In this document: piece by piece, positions 1 to 10,712 of the stretch
Layout: every line of letters begins with the position of its first letter
How positions within the stretch are numbered: position 1 is the first letter of the stretch
Program-made: the position numbers and the translations under genes
From: Pelargonium nanum
Taxonomy: Eukaryota > Streptophyta > Magnoliopsida > Geraniales > Geraniaceae
Assembly (NCBI GenBank): GCA_036897485.1
Contig: JAYMTF010001089.1
Span: forward strand, 1 to 26,451
Direction of reading: 5' to 3'
DNA: 26,451 bases
The notes under the pieces: generated by a model
What the model was told of the DNA's origin: nothing
What the model saw: only the letters and a program-made list of their open reading frames with translations
The model's database searches: none

Positions 1-72
1 GTGGGGATCAAACTCAAGAGCTCTTCCCACTCACGCAGCCCCAGCGCACCAACTGCGCCACACCCAGTGGGT
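1..72 (-). mobile_element. tRNA-derived SINE head, truncated by window edge
   Basis: Read on the minus strand this is a tRNA-like sequence. It has a good RNA polymerase III A box (TGGCGCAGTTGG, near 62-51) and, about 35 bases on, a weaker B box (AGTTTGATCCCC). A box, B box and spacing are what tRNA-derived plant SINEs carry at their 5' end. The body and tail of the element would lie to the left of base 1. It is not a working tRNA gene, because no cloverleaf can be closed over these bases and the B box departs from consensus at several positions. Confidence 0.6.
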
Positions 73-1081
73 AATATATATATGAATTTAGAGGATGTTT
101 GAATTGATATCTCAAAAATAGCTCATAAGCATATAGAAAAATATATGCACTTTTTGTGCTACTTCTATTTTTAACAATCAATTGTTAACTTTTTGGAAAA
201 AAATGTTGATAGGCACTTGAATTGTTTGGTAAAAAGTGTTAATAAGCAATTTATAATACCAGAATAAGTATAAAAGACATTATTAATTTTTTTGGAAAAA
301 AATTGATAAAAAAATCACGTTCTTTTTAACAAATTGCATGAGAATACTTAAAAAATTATCAAAAATACAATGTTGTGATTTTTTTTTTCATTTTCGTCAA
401 TTTTTCTTTATTTTTACGATGGATGCGTGATTTAAAATCTTGAACTTTGTACATAAATTGATGCTACCTAAAAATCATAAGCCTACTCAAAAAATTATAA
501 CAAGCCACGTGGCGCTCGTACGCCACCAGTTCAATTTTGACACGATAAGATTACGCCTCACGTGATTTACTTGTGGGTCACGGTCCGAGAACTTGCTTCT
601 GAACCTGTGTTCCCAAGCTCATTATACACCCGCCCATCAACCTTTTATACATCGACAATCTACCCATTCACCATTCGTATGTCGGTCGTCCGTATGTCGG
701 CCAAAATGTATGCCGACCATGTCAATCACAAATCAAGTTGGCCATGTGTGCGAAATAAAATGGCAACCCAAAATGAGTTGCAAAAAAAGTGGAGTGGCAA
801 GCCAACCTGCACATCCTAGGACAGTGCCTTAGCATCACCAAGACAACCATATGGTTGTCGCGACATTATTGAGGCACATTTTTAGATTGGTTCCCTAACG
901 TTGTGGCGACAACAGTTCATGTCGAGGCCTAGTTCACACGTTCCTTTACTCCGATCAAGTATTCCAAGGCCTACGAAAAGGTCGGGGCCCTTATGAAAAT
1001 ATATTCTACCCTAGTAGCTCTAAAAGCCATTTCAAAGACTCTTCATCGACAGGATAGTCTCAGCAACATCATAATGGTTTT
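73..1081. other. AT-rich intergenic DNA, no gene recognised
   Basis: This is AT-rich sequence with poly-A and poly-T runs up to about 480 and a more mixed composition after that. The open frames here are short, lack recognisable domains and overlap each other in several frames. The 90-330 stretch has the look of an old MITE or retroelement remnant, but no terminal repeats could be paired. Confidence 0.5.
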
Positions 1082-1241
1082 GAAAGGCGATTTCACTATA
1101 TTTTTTACCAGGAACATGACCTATTACAATTTTTTTAGTGGGGCGGTAGCTCTGAAAAGGAAGATTGCCTATTTTTTCTTTCATCTCGGGTGAAATACGA
1201 TCAGGAGGGGCTAATTCAAACCCCTCGGGTAAAATAAGAAC
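1082..1241 (-). pseudogene. petA: Nuclear copy of a plastid petA (cytochrome f) fragment
   Basis: On the minus strand, from 1241 down to 1082, the translation follows plastid cytochrome f. It runs from [20 protein letters not shown] to the SYRPTKK, VIG and VPGKKYSEI segments. Cytochrome f is the haem-bearing subunit of the thylakoid cytochrome b6f complex, and this segment belongs to its lumenal domain. About 160 bp are recognisable, roughly one sixth of the gene. Compared with the usual protein, two residues are missing after PTKK (IVIGH where ILVIGP is typical), and similarity stops abruptly at both ends. It has no start, no haem-binding CxxCH part and no membrane anchor, so it is a dead plastid-to-nucleus transfer (NUPT). 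The identification rests on remembered family sequence. Confidence 0.88.
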
Positions 1242-1658
1242 GTACGGAAACAGAATGGGAGATTCAGAACAGGGAAAGAAGAAAACGTTTTTTGCTTAGA
1301 CGCATATATAGAATTAGCTAAGCATTTTCTTCTAACAAATGTAAAACTTGAATGCATCGTTTTATGTCTATTACCAGTTCTCCCCCCCAAGTTGAGACCG
1401 ATATAGATATCTGAGGTTCAAAATATAAGTTCGGATATTAATAAACTCTATCAAAAAGTTATAGTGGAGAACCAGACGCTTCGCAATTTATTAAAAAGAG
1501 TAAATTTGCGCCAAATGACGTTGCACGATAGAGGCTTCTAGCGTCTTCACCGTACGTCGTCAACGCATGAGAGATATACTTGAATGGTCAGCCTTAGGGA
1601 CGGCTATAGGGGAGTGCAAAATGGGTATTTGCACCCCCCAAGCCAGGGCCCCAATGGG
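1242..1658. other. Intergenic DNA, nothing recognised
   Basis: No gene, repeat or RNA could be supported. The petA similarity ends at the left border and a dispersed repeat begins at the right border. Confidence 0.5.
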
Positions 1659-2317
1659 TTGTGCCGAAAAACCAAAACCAACCTACACTAAATTGAAACT
1701 AAGTCAAAATCGGGGCAAAACTAACTTCTTACGGACGGTGTTATGTTGCAAGCTTGCAACTAATAACTTTCATATTTTAATTGAGTTCAAAATAATAGTT
1801 CAAATCACGTATCTCTCTTATTGGGCTTAGAAATGTAATTAATTTATGGCTTAGTTTTTTAGTGGCTCTAATTAGGATTTGAGAAGTGTTTAAGATTTAA
1901 AATTTCTTTATATTTGGTCGGTATAGAAATAAAATTGACACTGGTTGATTTTTACAGTTTAATTATAGTTTTCGGTCAATTGCGGTTCATAAAAATCAAA
2001 AACCGCATATGGCAGTTTGATTCTTAAATTGAGTTGCACAGTTTGTTAACTGAACGTGCACAACCCTAGCCTATACAAAAAAGTATTTGGTCTTTTCATT
2101 ATGCTCCAGTGAATCAAATATTGTATCCAACCCAACTTTTACTTTTCAGTTTAACAGTTTATAGATTACGGCTTATAATAACAGTAACCGATCGATTTAT
2201 TTCGGTTAACAAATCGAGTTTATTTTCATTGGTTCACGTTCTGTGGCGTTTTAAAAAATTTAGGGTCCAAAATTTCACTTTTAACACAGGGCCCTTGAAA
2301 TCCTTGGACGGGCCTGG
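1659..2317 (+). repeat. Dispersed repeat, copy A
   Basis: This segment matches the reverse complement of 23364-23995 along almost its whole length. Shared blocks in order include GTGCCGA, AGTCAAAATCGGG, a TTTATATTTGGTCG-like block, CGGTTCATAAAAATCAA (GTGGTTCATAAAAATCAA in the other copy), TATGCTCCA.TGAATCAAATA and CCCTTGAAAT.CTTG. No long open frame is conserved. It is a non-coding, probably transposon-derived family. A possible terminal inverted repeat (GGGTTGTGC near 1656 and its complement near 2070) would cover only the left two thirds, so the borders are uncertain. Confidence 0.75.
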
Positions 2318-3486
2318 TCGGGCTCGCCCGATACCTATGTGCAACATGTCATACATCTAAAACTCCAAGCCAATTAAGTGGGGCCCACCTCAATATTGGC
2401 CAATCATGCGCCAACACGTGGAAAAAGATTGAGTTTAGTATATATAACTCTCATAGTAAGAGGAGATAGATCTTAATATCACACACTCTCTCTAGCTTTC
2501 TTTCTGAAAAAATATTTTCAGGAGTTTCTTGTATTCAGGTCAAGAATGTATTCTCACGGTTGTGGCGGTGTCCCAGAAACACTCCGGGCACCTCATTCTT
2601 TGGTATTCGTTCTCGTGCATGTCACATATCTGACAAATATTGTACAACGATCCTTAACATTGGACATTAACATTGGGCAAGAGATATTGAGACTTAGAGA
2701 ACTTCACACTTAGTAAATATTACCATAACACGTGGACGTATGATATTAAAAATCTAGTGTGTTTTATTTGGTCCGTTCAAACAGACGCATCAGCTGGTTT
2801 AATTTATTGACAGAAACGACTTGATAATCACCGTTCTCTTAATTTCACTTGTCAGTCGAATATAACTCTTGCCCGTGGGAAGAAAACAAGAGGTGATGCC
2901 TTTCCTCCTAGTGCAGGCTCAAGTACCACGGAGGAGGACTTCTCTTATGTGGCGGACGAGTTGAGACCATGGGCTCAGCCTACCACCGCAACACATTTTT
3001 CTAAGACCGTTTGGAAGTAGAGTCAACCGTCGCATAAGCCGAGAAATTAAAACTCGAAAGCAAATCCGAGAAGGGCTTCTCCAGGAGATGCCAAACTTAC
3101 ACAATCAACTCGATGTAATCGAGCGGATGCAACCAAGTAGCGGGCGCAACTGAAGCCATGTTGACCAACTCCACGACCGTCCTGCCACCTTAAAGGCGAC
3201 AATTTTCTTATGAAAAAAATCAATGATGTCATGAGAATGTTCACTAAGTAGAAGACCACAATGATGCGCGCCACCCTATCAACCGCAACCTCTGTCTCCC
3301 CCGAAATCTATGTTGCACATGTCATCTTCCGCCTCCGGCCACGACCCGAGGTGCAGAAATAAATAGGTATCCTAACCGCGTGGATCAAACACACTATAAT
3401 GCCCCTGGCCATCACGACGCTGGAGCTCGTGATGGTCACGAAAACCACTCACCCAAAAGAGACTTTGCCTACCCCAGGCGCCATCG
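2318..3486. other. Intergenic, possible retroelement leader and gag remnant
   Basis: No intact gene is visible. Around 3005-3152 on the plus strand there is a frame rich in Arg, Lys, Glu and Gln that ends in a stop. It resembles the charged, coiled-coil N-terminal part of plant gypsy-type Gag proteins, but the match is weak and no primer-binding site or LTR border could be fixed. Stop codons and frame changes are frequent, so any coding role is lost. Confidence 0.25.
2399..2450 (+). promoter_or_regulatory. Promoter-like CCAAT / CACGTG / TATA cluster
   Basis: A CCAAT box (2400-2404), a CACGTG G-box core (2415-2420) and a TATATATA box (2439-2446) follow one another in the order and spacing of a plant RNA polymerase II promoter. 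A pyrimidine-rich stretch follows at 2480-2505. No recognisable gene lies downstream, so this is either an orphaned retroelement promoter or chance. Confidence 0.35.
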
Positions 3487-4725
3487 CAAATATGGAAGAC
3501 CCTCGCGCACTCATCGCAGTTATAGGCTCTTGAGAAGACCCACACATGGGATCTTATCAATCATCCGGCTGATAAAAGCCCTATTGGATGTAAGTAGGTA
3601 TTCAAGATCATGACCAAAGTTGATGGGTATATTGAGTGATACAAAGCTCGCCTTGTTTCCAAAGACTACAACTAAGAGTATGACATTATGATGAAACTTT
3701 TGCTCTAGTTGCTCAACTTACATCTGTTTGTTGTCTCCTGATAGTCGTTGTGGTTAAGAGATGGTCTTTATCTCAAATGGATGTTAATAATGCATTTTTG
3801 AATGGAGAGCTTTTAAAGAAAGTCTATATGCAACCCCCACCAGGGTATGATCATCTACCCAACACAATGTGTCGGTTGAGAAAATTGTTGTATGGCCTGA
3901 AGCAATCTCATCAAGCATGGTTCTCAAAATTCAGAAGTACCGTTGCACAATTGAGTTTTGTCTTTAGTTCATATGACAATGCTCTATCTGTTTGACGAAC
4001 AACCAAGGGAATCATTATTCTACTCCTATATGTTGATGATATGGTTATAATGGGGAATAACATTTAGGGCATTACCGATCTCAAACAATGCATGTGCTCA
4101 AACTTTTGAAATGAAGGATCATGGACCTCTTAGTTATTTTATTGGGCTTGAGGTCTCTTAAAATGAATCTAACTATTTTCTTTCTCAAGCAAAATACGTT
4201 GCAGATCTTATCTCTTAAGTAGGCTTGATGGAAGCCAAAATATCGTCCACCCCAATCAAGACAAACACCAACCTTACTTCGACAGATGACAAACCTCTTC
4301 ACAACCCTGGTTCTATTGGAAGCTTGATAGTAGTCTCGTCTATCTTACAGTCACTTATTCGAATCTTTCTTATGCAATCTATATTGTTAGCTAGTTCATA
4401 GCTACCTCTCTCAATACGCACTATAAGGTTGTTGTTTGTATTATTCGGTATGTGCGAGGAACCCTTAACTATAGCTTCACTTCTCAGCCACCAACTCTCT
4501 TGCTTTACATGCCCTACTCCGGTGATGATTGGGTTGGTGACCCTACCAATCGTGATCTACCACCGTTTACTACTTCTTTCTTGGATCTTCCCCCATCTCC
4601 TAGTGTAGCAAGAAGTAGACTGTTGTGACACGATCCAGCATTGAAGCCAACACAAAGCAATGGTTGATGCTACCTATGAGCTATTGTGGCTTCGACAAGA
4701 CATGGTGTGCATCGTTTAGGAGATA
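3487..4725 (+). pseudogene. Ty1/copia remnant 1: reverse transcriptase and start of RNase H, dead
   Basis: Three-frame reading gives the usual order of the copia polymerase. HTWDL is near 3539-3553. YKARLVSK is near 3640. QMDVNNAFLNGEL and VYMQPPPGY lie between 3773 and 3848, followed by LYGLKQS. The active-site box YVDD is at 4029-4040. A DLISxVGL-like segment is near 4205, and the RNase H WLRQDMV-type segment is near 4685. At least six in-frame stops and several frame changes interrupt it. No gag, protease or integrase part and no LTR of its own can be seen. The RNase H part stops where the solo LTR at 4726 begins and resumes at 6844. Confidence 0.9.
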
Positions 4726-5391
4726 TGATAGTTTGATTTTATATCGCACTATTCATGCCTATTTAGTCCATTTATCATCACCATTCATGTTATTTCACTC
4801 ATTTTTATGCTCATTTGATCACATTTTCACTTCACTAGCATTTGAGCTATTTTGTGGTTAAATTCCTCTTTATTCATGCATTTATGGCTCGAAAATCCTA
4901 CTATATGAGTAAGGATAATTGCACATGATTTTATGTTGTGATTTCAGGTGCCTGTGCAGTCGATCCGAGCTTGGGAGTGAAGAAAAAACAATGGAAGACA
5001 AGAATTTAGCAACTGACAACAAAATTGTGACTGTGATTTTCTAAAATGAAATGTACAATCGCAACTTTGGACATACAAAGAGTAAATGAGCTAAAGGAGC
5101 AGGACATAATACTCGTGACTCCACTGAAGAAGATTGCATATCATCACTACACAATCGCGATTGTGGAATTCTTTTAAGGAATTCACATGTGGACTCTGCC
5201 CGGAACTGGCACGTTTTAGGAAAAATTTCATATAAAGTCGCGACTATGTTAGATATGATGTAATGTTTTTCCATTTTTAGAACTTACTATATGATGTCTC
5301 TTTGCAACATTTTTTTCAAGACTTTCGGGATATTTGGCAGTTTTAGGCAAGTTTAGGGTTTGTAGAGAGAGAAACTTGTAGTGGATACTGG

Positions 5392-5950
5392 TGTTAGAGA
5401 GCCAACTCAACTAAAAGCTCAAACTTATAGTTGAAGTCCATGTTTATTTTTTTTTTAATATTATATTTTAACACGCCCCTTCACTTGCTAGCCCGTTATG
5501 ACTTTGCAAGTGAACTGGATAGAGATAGATAGGATCACGTTCCTGTTTTTGAACTTCATGGGTGGATAGTAGAGAAGAAATAGATAGGAGCCCATTTCCG
5601 ATTTTTACTTTTTTGCGGGTGGCCCTATTGGAGAAGAGTTATGTGTAGAAGGCTCGGAAGGAGAAAATAGAGAACCCAAATTGGCTTGAAAGATAGGAAA
5701 ATAGTTGTGTATAGAAGACCCGATATAAGAAGATAGAGAGCCCAAGTGGACTTGAAGGATAAATGAAGAATTATATAGAAGACTCAATGAGAGAGAATAG
5801 ATAAAGAATTTAATTATACAATTTTTTGGGGGTGTCAGGATTTGAACTTGTGACCTCAGGCTTCGTTACCATGTTAGAGAATCAACTCAACTAAAAGTTT
5901 AATTTTATAGTTGAAGTCCTCGTTTATTATTTTAATTTTATATTTTAACG
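5392..5950 (-). mobile_element. Complete TRIM (terminal-repeat retrotransposon in miniature) with target duplication
   Basis: Two direct repeats of about 80 bp (5392-5473 and 5872-5950) start TGTTAGAGA and end TTTTAAC[A/G], giving TGTTA..TAACA ends. The five bases ACTGG occur directly outside both ends (5387-5391 and 5951-5955). On the minus strand the base next to the 5' LTR starts TGGTAACGAAGCC (5871 downward). This is a degenerate primer site for initiator methionine tRNA, matching TGGTATCAGAGCC at 10 of 13 positions. The other internal end is purine-rich on the minus strand (AAGTGAAGGGGCG, near 5486-5474), a fitting polypurine tract. The 398-bp interior has no coding capacity. Such elements depend on enzymes from other retrotransposons. 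Confidence 0.93.
5638..5815 (+). repeat. Degenerate 66-bp tandem repeat inside the TRIM
   Basis: Three divergent units begin at about 5638, 5704 and 5769. Each carries GT-rich bases, then ATAGAAG, an AGAxAATAGAGA-like block, CCCAA and CTTGAA. The first two units share most positions and the third is shorter. They make up much of the TRIM interior. Confidence 0.75.
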
Positions 5951-6843
5951 ACTGGCTTAAATATGGAAGATTTGAAGAAATTTCATCATCCATTTCTATT
6001 TCTTCTCTTGTAACATTTCTACTATGTTATTGCTTTTGGTGGATTCTAGTCATTTAAGCTTTTTATTGGGATATTTGATGTTTATGAATGAAATGAAGTT
6101 TGTTTGTTCATTTGTGTTGATTTCTTTAGCATGAGCTAAATTTCTAGTTGCAAAAGCATCATTTTAACTAAGGGTATTGAAATGCGGGTATAAAGTATGT
6201 GTATTTGCATGAATAGATTTGTTTTCTAGGGCTCATACTTAATTTTTTTTGGTTTGATTTGGTCAATTTTATCACATGATTGCTAAGGCTACTTGCATCT
6301 TAGGAATTTGAGCTTTAGACTTTGAAGGAAACTTAATAACTTGAATTATTGCTTGTATTTTAGGATGATTGTGAGATTCATTTAACTCTATGTTTGTTCA
6401 TCTTGCTAGCTCATCAATAACATTCTCATGTGTCTTAGGTTTGCTATTGGTATGTTAAGCCTTAAGTTTCCTTTGGAAATATGACTTGATTAGTTAGAGT
6501 AGAGTTAGCGTTGCATTTTGCTAATACATATAACTCCATCCCATATATCATACTTAAGTGATTGTCACTGCTTCCACTCGTATTTCACCGGTGTTTAACA
6601 TCTTACTTGTTTAAGCTTGTCAATTCCCTATTCTTATTTGCAATCTATCTTAGTGTAATATGGTAAACCAACTTGCGCGATTTCTTATTGCATTTCTTTT
6701 AGTTTGATTTTCAGGAACTGGGATAATTAGCTCTATTTGTGCTCATTAGTGTAGTCCTTGAGGATTAATAACTCAAGCTTTTCGTAAGCTCTATATTACT
6801 AAGCACTACTTTAGCACTAGTTGCTAAAATCCGTGTCAAGCTA

Positions 6844-6942
6844 CCCCAATACAATATGTCAATCACAATGCTATCAAAATCACTCACAATGATGTGTTCC
6901 ATGAATACAACAAACACATTGAGAACGATTGTCACTTTATAT
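6844..6942 (+). pseudogene. Ty1/copia remnant 1, RNase H continuation beyond the solo LTR
   Basis: One reading frame runs from 6843 to a stop near 6940. It carries the copia RNase H pattern N.A[IL]KI.HN.VFHE, then KHIE.DCHFI. In intact elements this block follows about 15 residues after the WLR segment that ends just before 4726. The usual YCDNQ here reads YVNHN, so the catalytic Asp region is altered. The rest of the domain and any 3' LTR are missing. The 6943-7011 stretch up to the next element is featureless AT-rich DNA. Confidence 0.85.
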
Positions 6943-7011
6943 AAATAACTCCTAATGTATAATGTAATTATAACAAACCCTAAAAACTATTTCACAACTT
7001 CTATTAGTATG

Positions 7012-7190
7012 TATTGGAGCATAATTTGGGATCCAGATTTAATTTCCCTTTTATATGACTATTGACCAATTCATTATTTATATTCTCTGATTTGTTTCAT
7101 TCATTAAGGGTTTGACTATTGTACTCATAGTGTATAAATTTATGTCACCATACTCAATACAATCAACCAACTGCTCATACAATTTCTACA
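7012..7190 (+). repeat. 5' LTR of copia element 2
   Basis: It is about 179 bp and shares with 10713-10893 blocks such as TTTTATATGAC.ATTGACCAATTC, TTTGACTATTGTA and TTATGTCACCATACTCAATACA. It is followed at once by the tRNA-Met primer site, which fixes its right border. Confidence 0.92.
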
Positions 7191-7253
7191 TGGTATCAGA
7201 GTATTTGGCTCACATGTTTCATTCTTCGTTGTTGCTTTAATTTTTCTTGGTTA

Positions 7254-10200
7254 TGGAAGATCATCAATCATTGTCGGGTCTCTATTTTTCTTATGAAAAA
7301 TTACCACAAAGCCGAGAGTGACATGGACTGCAACTTCACTTACTTCATCGGCGCCGTCGAATTTGGGACGATGAAGCCACATCTCCTGTATCTGCAGATG
7401 AGACATGGCTTGGAGAAGACAACCCAAATAGGCCCCTTGGCCTTGACATTGACAACAAATTTCTTTCACTACACTAATGAAGCTTATTTGAGCCAACTTA
7501 CCAAAATAGCTGATTACTCATACACATATCATGAAAGGCAGCCATCAACAACCGACACAACGGTTGATTCAAAAGTTCGAGCGAATATGGCATCTCAAAA
7601 TTTTTTGGGTCACACTAAACCACTTTGGACTATTGACGCTTGAGCTACGAACCATATTACATGTCAATCAGACGATTTATGCAACACTGAGACCGCAACT
7701 TTCATACTACTCGTTTAAATACCAAATGAAGATATGGTCGATGTGATGGGTGTGGGTCAAGTACAACTTGACACAAATTTAACCCTTAAGAGGGTCCTTG
7801 CGGTTCCAAAATTTTGTTTTAATTTGATGCCTGTAAGCAAATTGACAAAGGATGTTCATTGTGCATTGATATTTTATCTGTATTTTTGTGTGATACAAGA
7901 TTTATCCTCGAGAAAATTGATTGGAACGGGACAGTTATGAAGTTGACTATACCTATTTAGATCAAACAAAGGCAAGGAAGGCACTAGCAACACAAATGGA
8001 AGGAAATTTGGGATTATGACATTGATGATTGGGTCATCTGCCATCTAACCGACTGCGTTTGGTCTCTACTCTGCCTATTTTTCCACCTGGCAACAACTCG
8101 AAACTTTGTGATGCATGTTGTAAGGCAAAACAAACTCGTTTTCAGATTCCCATTCGTGTCAATAAATCATTGCATCCATTGTGACATTTTGAAATAGAAC
8201 ACCATCATTTTGCAGGCTGTCACTATTTTTTTTACTATAGTAGATGATTTTAGCCAAGCTACTTGGGTTTATCTGATGAAACATAAATCTGACACTCGTA
8301 ATTATCTATTACAATTTCTTAGATGGGTACATGCGCACTTCCAATTGCAGGTCAAAGTTTTGTGAACTAACAATGGATTATAATTTGAGCACCATGAGCT
8401 TGTTGCCTATTATTATGAAAATGAGATTGAACGTCAAACAAGTTGTGTGGGAACACCGCAGCAAAATAGGGTGGTTGAGTGAAAACATCGACACGTATTG
8501 GAAGTAGAATGGGCACTACGATTTTAAGCCAGTTTGCCAAGTAAGTTTTGGGGAGAGTGTGTCCTTACAACTACATACTTGATAAATAGAATGCTACTCA
8601 CGGTACTCAACGACAAAACTCCATTTAAAGTATTGTTAGATAAAGTGCCGACCTACGATCATTTGCGATGTTTTGGGTGCCTTTGTTACGCACACATACA
8701 TACACATGGCAAGTTTGCTCCTAAATCCCGATCATGTACCCGATCATGTATCTTTGCTGGTTATCCTCATGGACCAAAGGGATATCGAGTATATGACATT
8801 GAGACCAAAGAGATTTACACATCACAAGATGTCTAATTTTGGGAACATGTTTTTTCCGTTTGCTCAAAACGTTTTAGTAGAAGAACCTATACAACTTTCT
8901 TTTGCTTAACCGAATTTTGATTGTGCTGTTGATCCTGTTATTGTATCATTTTAACAAGAGAGTTCAGTCCAAACTTACAGTGCCTTCTCTGAGGAATCAC
9001 AAGACATGGATATTGTCATATTGTCATCATCTGAACATGTTTCTCCTTTACCAGCTAAAAGAAACATGACGTTGTCCAAGAAATTATCGGGTTTTGACTA
9101 CACCCTGTCGCCTACTCTTGGTCCATCAAGCTCTAAATCACATTCTCCTCTTCCTTCAGCTAACTTGGCGGTATATCTTATTTTATTGCTTATGATAAGT
9201 TTTCTTCTGCTCACACTGCATTCTTAGCGACCATCTCGTTTGTTGATGAGCCAAAGACGCAATGGCTAAAAGAATTTCTCTCTTGAAGCAAATAAAACTT
9301 GGAGGTGCCTTACCTATTTACAACCTAGTAAGCAAGCCATTGACTCCAAATGAGTGTATAAAATTAAGTATCAACCAGATGGGAGCATCGAACGCTATAA
9401 GACTCGCTTGGTGGCTAAATGATTCACTCAAATTGAGGGCGTGGATTTTAATGAGGCGTTTACGCCAATTGCTGAAATGGTCATTATTCGTTGTTTGCTT
9501 GCGGTTGCATCCACCAAAAATTGTCCCCTTTATCAACTTGACTCGACAATACTTTCTTGCATGGAGACTTGCATGAAGAAGTCTATATGAAGATTCCGCA
9601 GGGATTTTCCACGCAGAGGGAGCAGCGTGTTTGTCGCTTGCACATATCCTTATATGGGCTTAAACAAGCCTCCCGCAATTGGTATCACAAGTTTACTGAA
9701 TCTTTACCCGCTTTTGGATTTCCACATTCTGATGCAGATCACTCTCTATTCATATCCTCAAGACCTAGTTCTTTTGTTATTGTTCTGATATACGTGGATG
9801 ACATTATTGTCACTGGCACTGACGTGGATCGTATTAATTGTTTAAAATAATATTTGAATGAGAAGTTTTGCATCAAAGACTTGGGTAAGCTCAAGTATTT
9901 TCTTGGTATTGAGGTATCTCGCTCACCAAATATGATATTTCTTAGCCAACGAAAATATGCCATTGACATACTTGCCGATAATGGACTGGTTGAATGCAAG
10001 CCTGCATCATTCCCGATTGAGCAACAACACAGAATTTCTCCCGATTCTTATCAACCTTTCTTTAACGTTGACCAATATAGACGTTTGGTGGGTCGTTTAG
10101 TTTACCTCACGATCACACGTCCCGATATCAGTTACGCAGTTCGCATATTGAGTCAGTTCATGCTTGCCCCTCGGCAATGTCATTTTGATGCTACACTTCG

Positions 10201-10707
10201 CGTACTACGATATATCAAAAGTTGTCCGGGTCAAGGCATTCTTCTTCCTTCCACTAGTTCATTATCTTTGCGAGTATATTGTGATGCTGATCGATTGGGG
10301 TGGTTGTCCTACCAAGCGAAGATCCACGACTGGTTATATTATTTTTTTTGATTCATCTCCTTTCATGTGGCGATCTAAGAAGCAATTTGGCGTTTCATAT
10401 TCTAGCGCTGAAGCCGAGTGCAGAGCAACGAGTGTTACAACCAAGGAAATTTTTTGGCTCCGCCGACTACTATGTGGTTTACAAGCTCGTTAGACGAAGC
10501 CAGTCCCCTTACCTTGTGATAATCAATATGCTATTCAAATTGCTTCTAATCCTATTTTTTTATGAGCGAACCAGACATATCGAGATTGATTTCCATTTTA
10601 TTCGCAAGTCAATTAGCTGACATTCTTATCAAGTCACTTGGGTGCAACCGTTTTCAGGACTTGATGGACAAGTTGGACATTTCTAATTTACATGCTCCAA
10701 CTTGAGA
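7254..10707 (+). pseudogene. Copia element 2 gag-pol remnant
   Basis: Pieces appear in copia order. A short Gag start (MEDHQS) lies at 7254. In the protease region the DSGA active site is destroyed: Asp is at 7635, followed by Ala and a TGA stop (7641-7643). The VLxVPKFCFNLMPVSKL block is near 7796. A pre-integrase zinc-finger stretch with CDACCKAKQ lies near 8110. The integrase core includes TIVDDFS (8236-8256) and GTPQQNR (8451-8471). The integrase tail is F.GYPHGPKGYRVYD near 8750. Reverse transcriptase has VYMKIPQGF, LYGLKQASR and an intact YVDD box at 9791-9802. RNase H covers about 9854-10620, with a two-base frame shift at about 10290 after CDAD and SSAEAE retained. The frame ends near 10704 just before the polypurine tract. 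Many stops make it non-functional. Confidence 0.92.
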
Positions 10708-10712
10708 GGGAA

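Larger units (their letters stand above)
4726..6838 (+). mobile_element. Solo LTR, probably Athila/Tat-type gypsy, inserted in copia remnant 1
   Basis: The segment begins TGATAG and ends GTGTCA, so it has TG..CA ends. It is flanked by AGATA (4721-4725) and AGCTA (6839-6843), a five-base target duplication with one change. Copia RNase H coding stops immediately before it and resumes immediately after it, which independently fixes the borders. Without the TRIM inside it and that element's duplication, the LTR is about 1.55 kb. The length and the phrase TTGTGATTTCAGGTG (4939-4953), followed by a GTGAAGAAAAAAC stretch, recall long LTRs of plant Athila/Tat gypsy elements. That family assignment is from memory. 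No internal region remains, so the element was probably lost by LTR-LTR recombination. Confidence 0.75.

Noticed and set aside
1..72. A genuine tRNA gene
   Set aside because: A and B boxes are present, but no cloverleaf stems or anticodon arm can be closed; a SINE head explains it better.
993..1193. Plus-strand open frame over the petA fragment
   Set aside because: It is antisense to the recognisable cytochrome f coding sequence.
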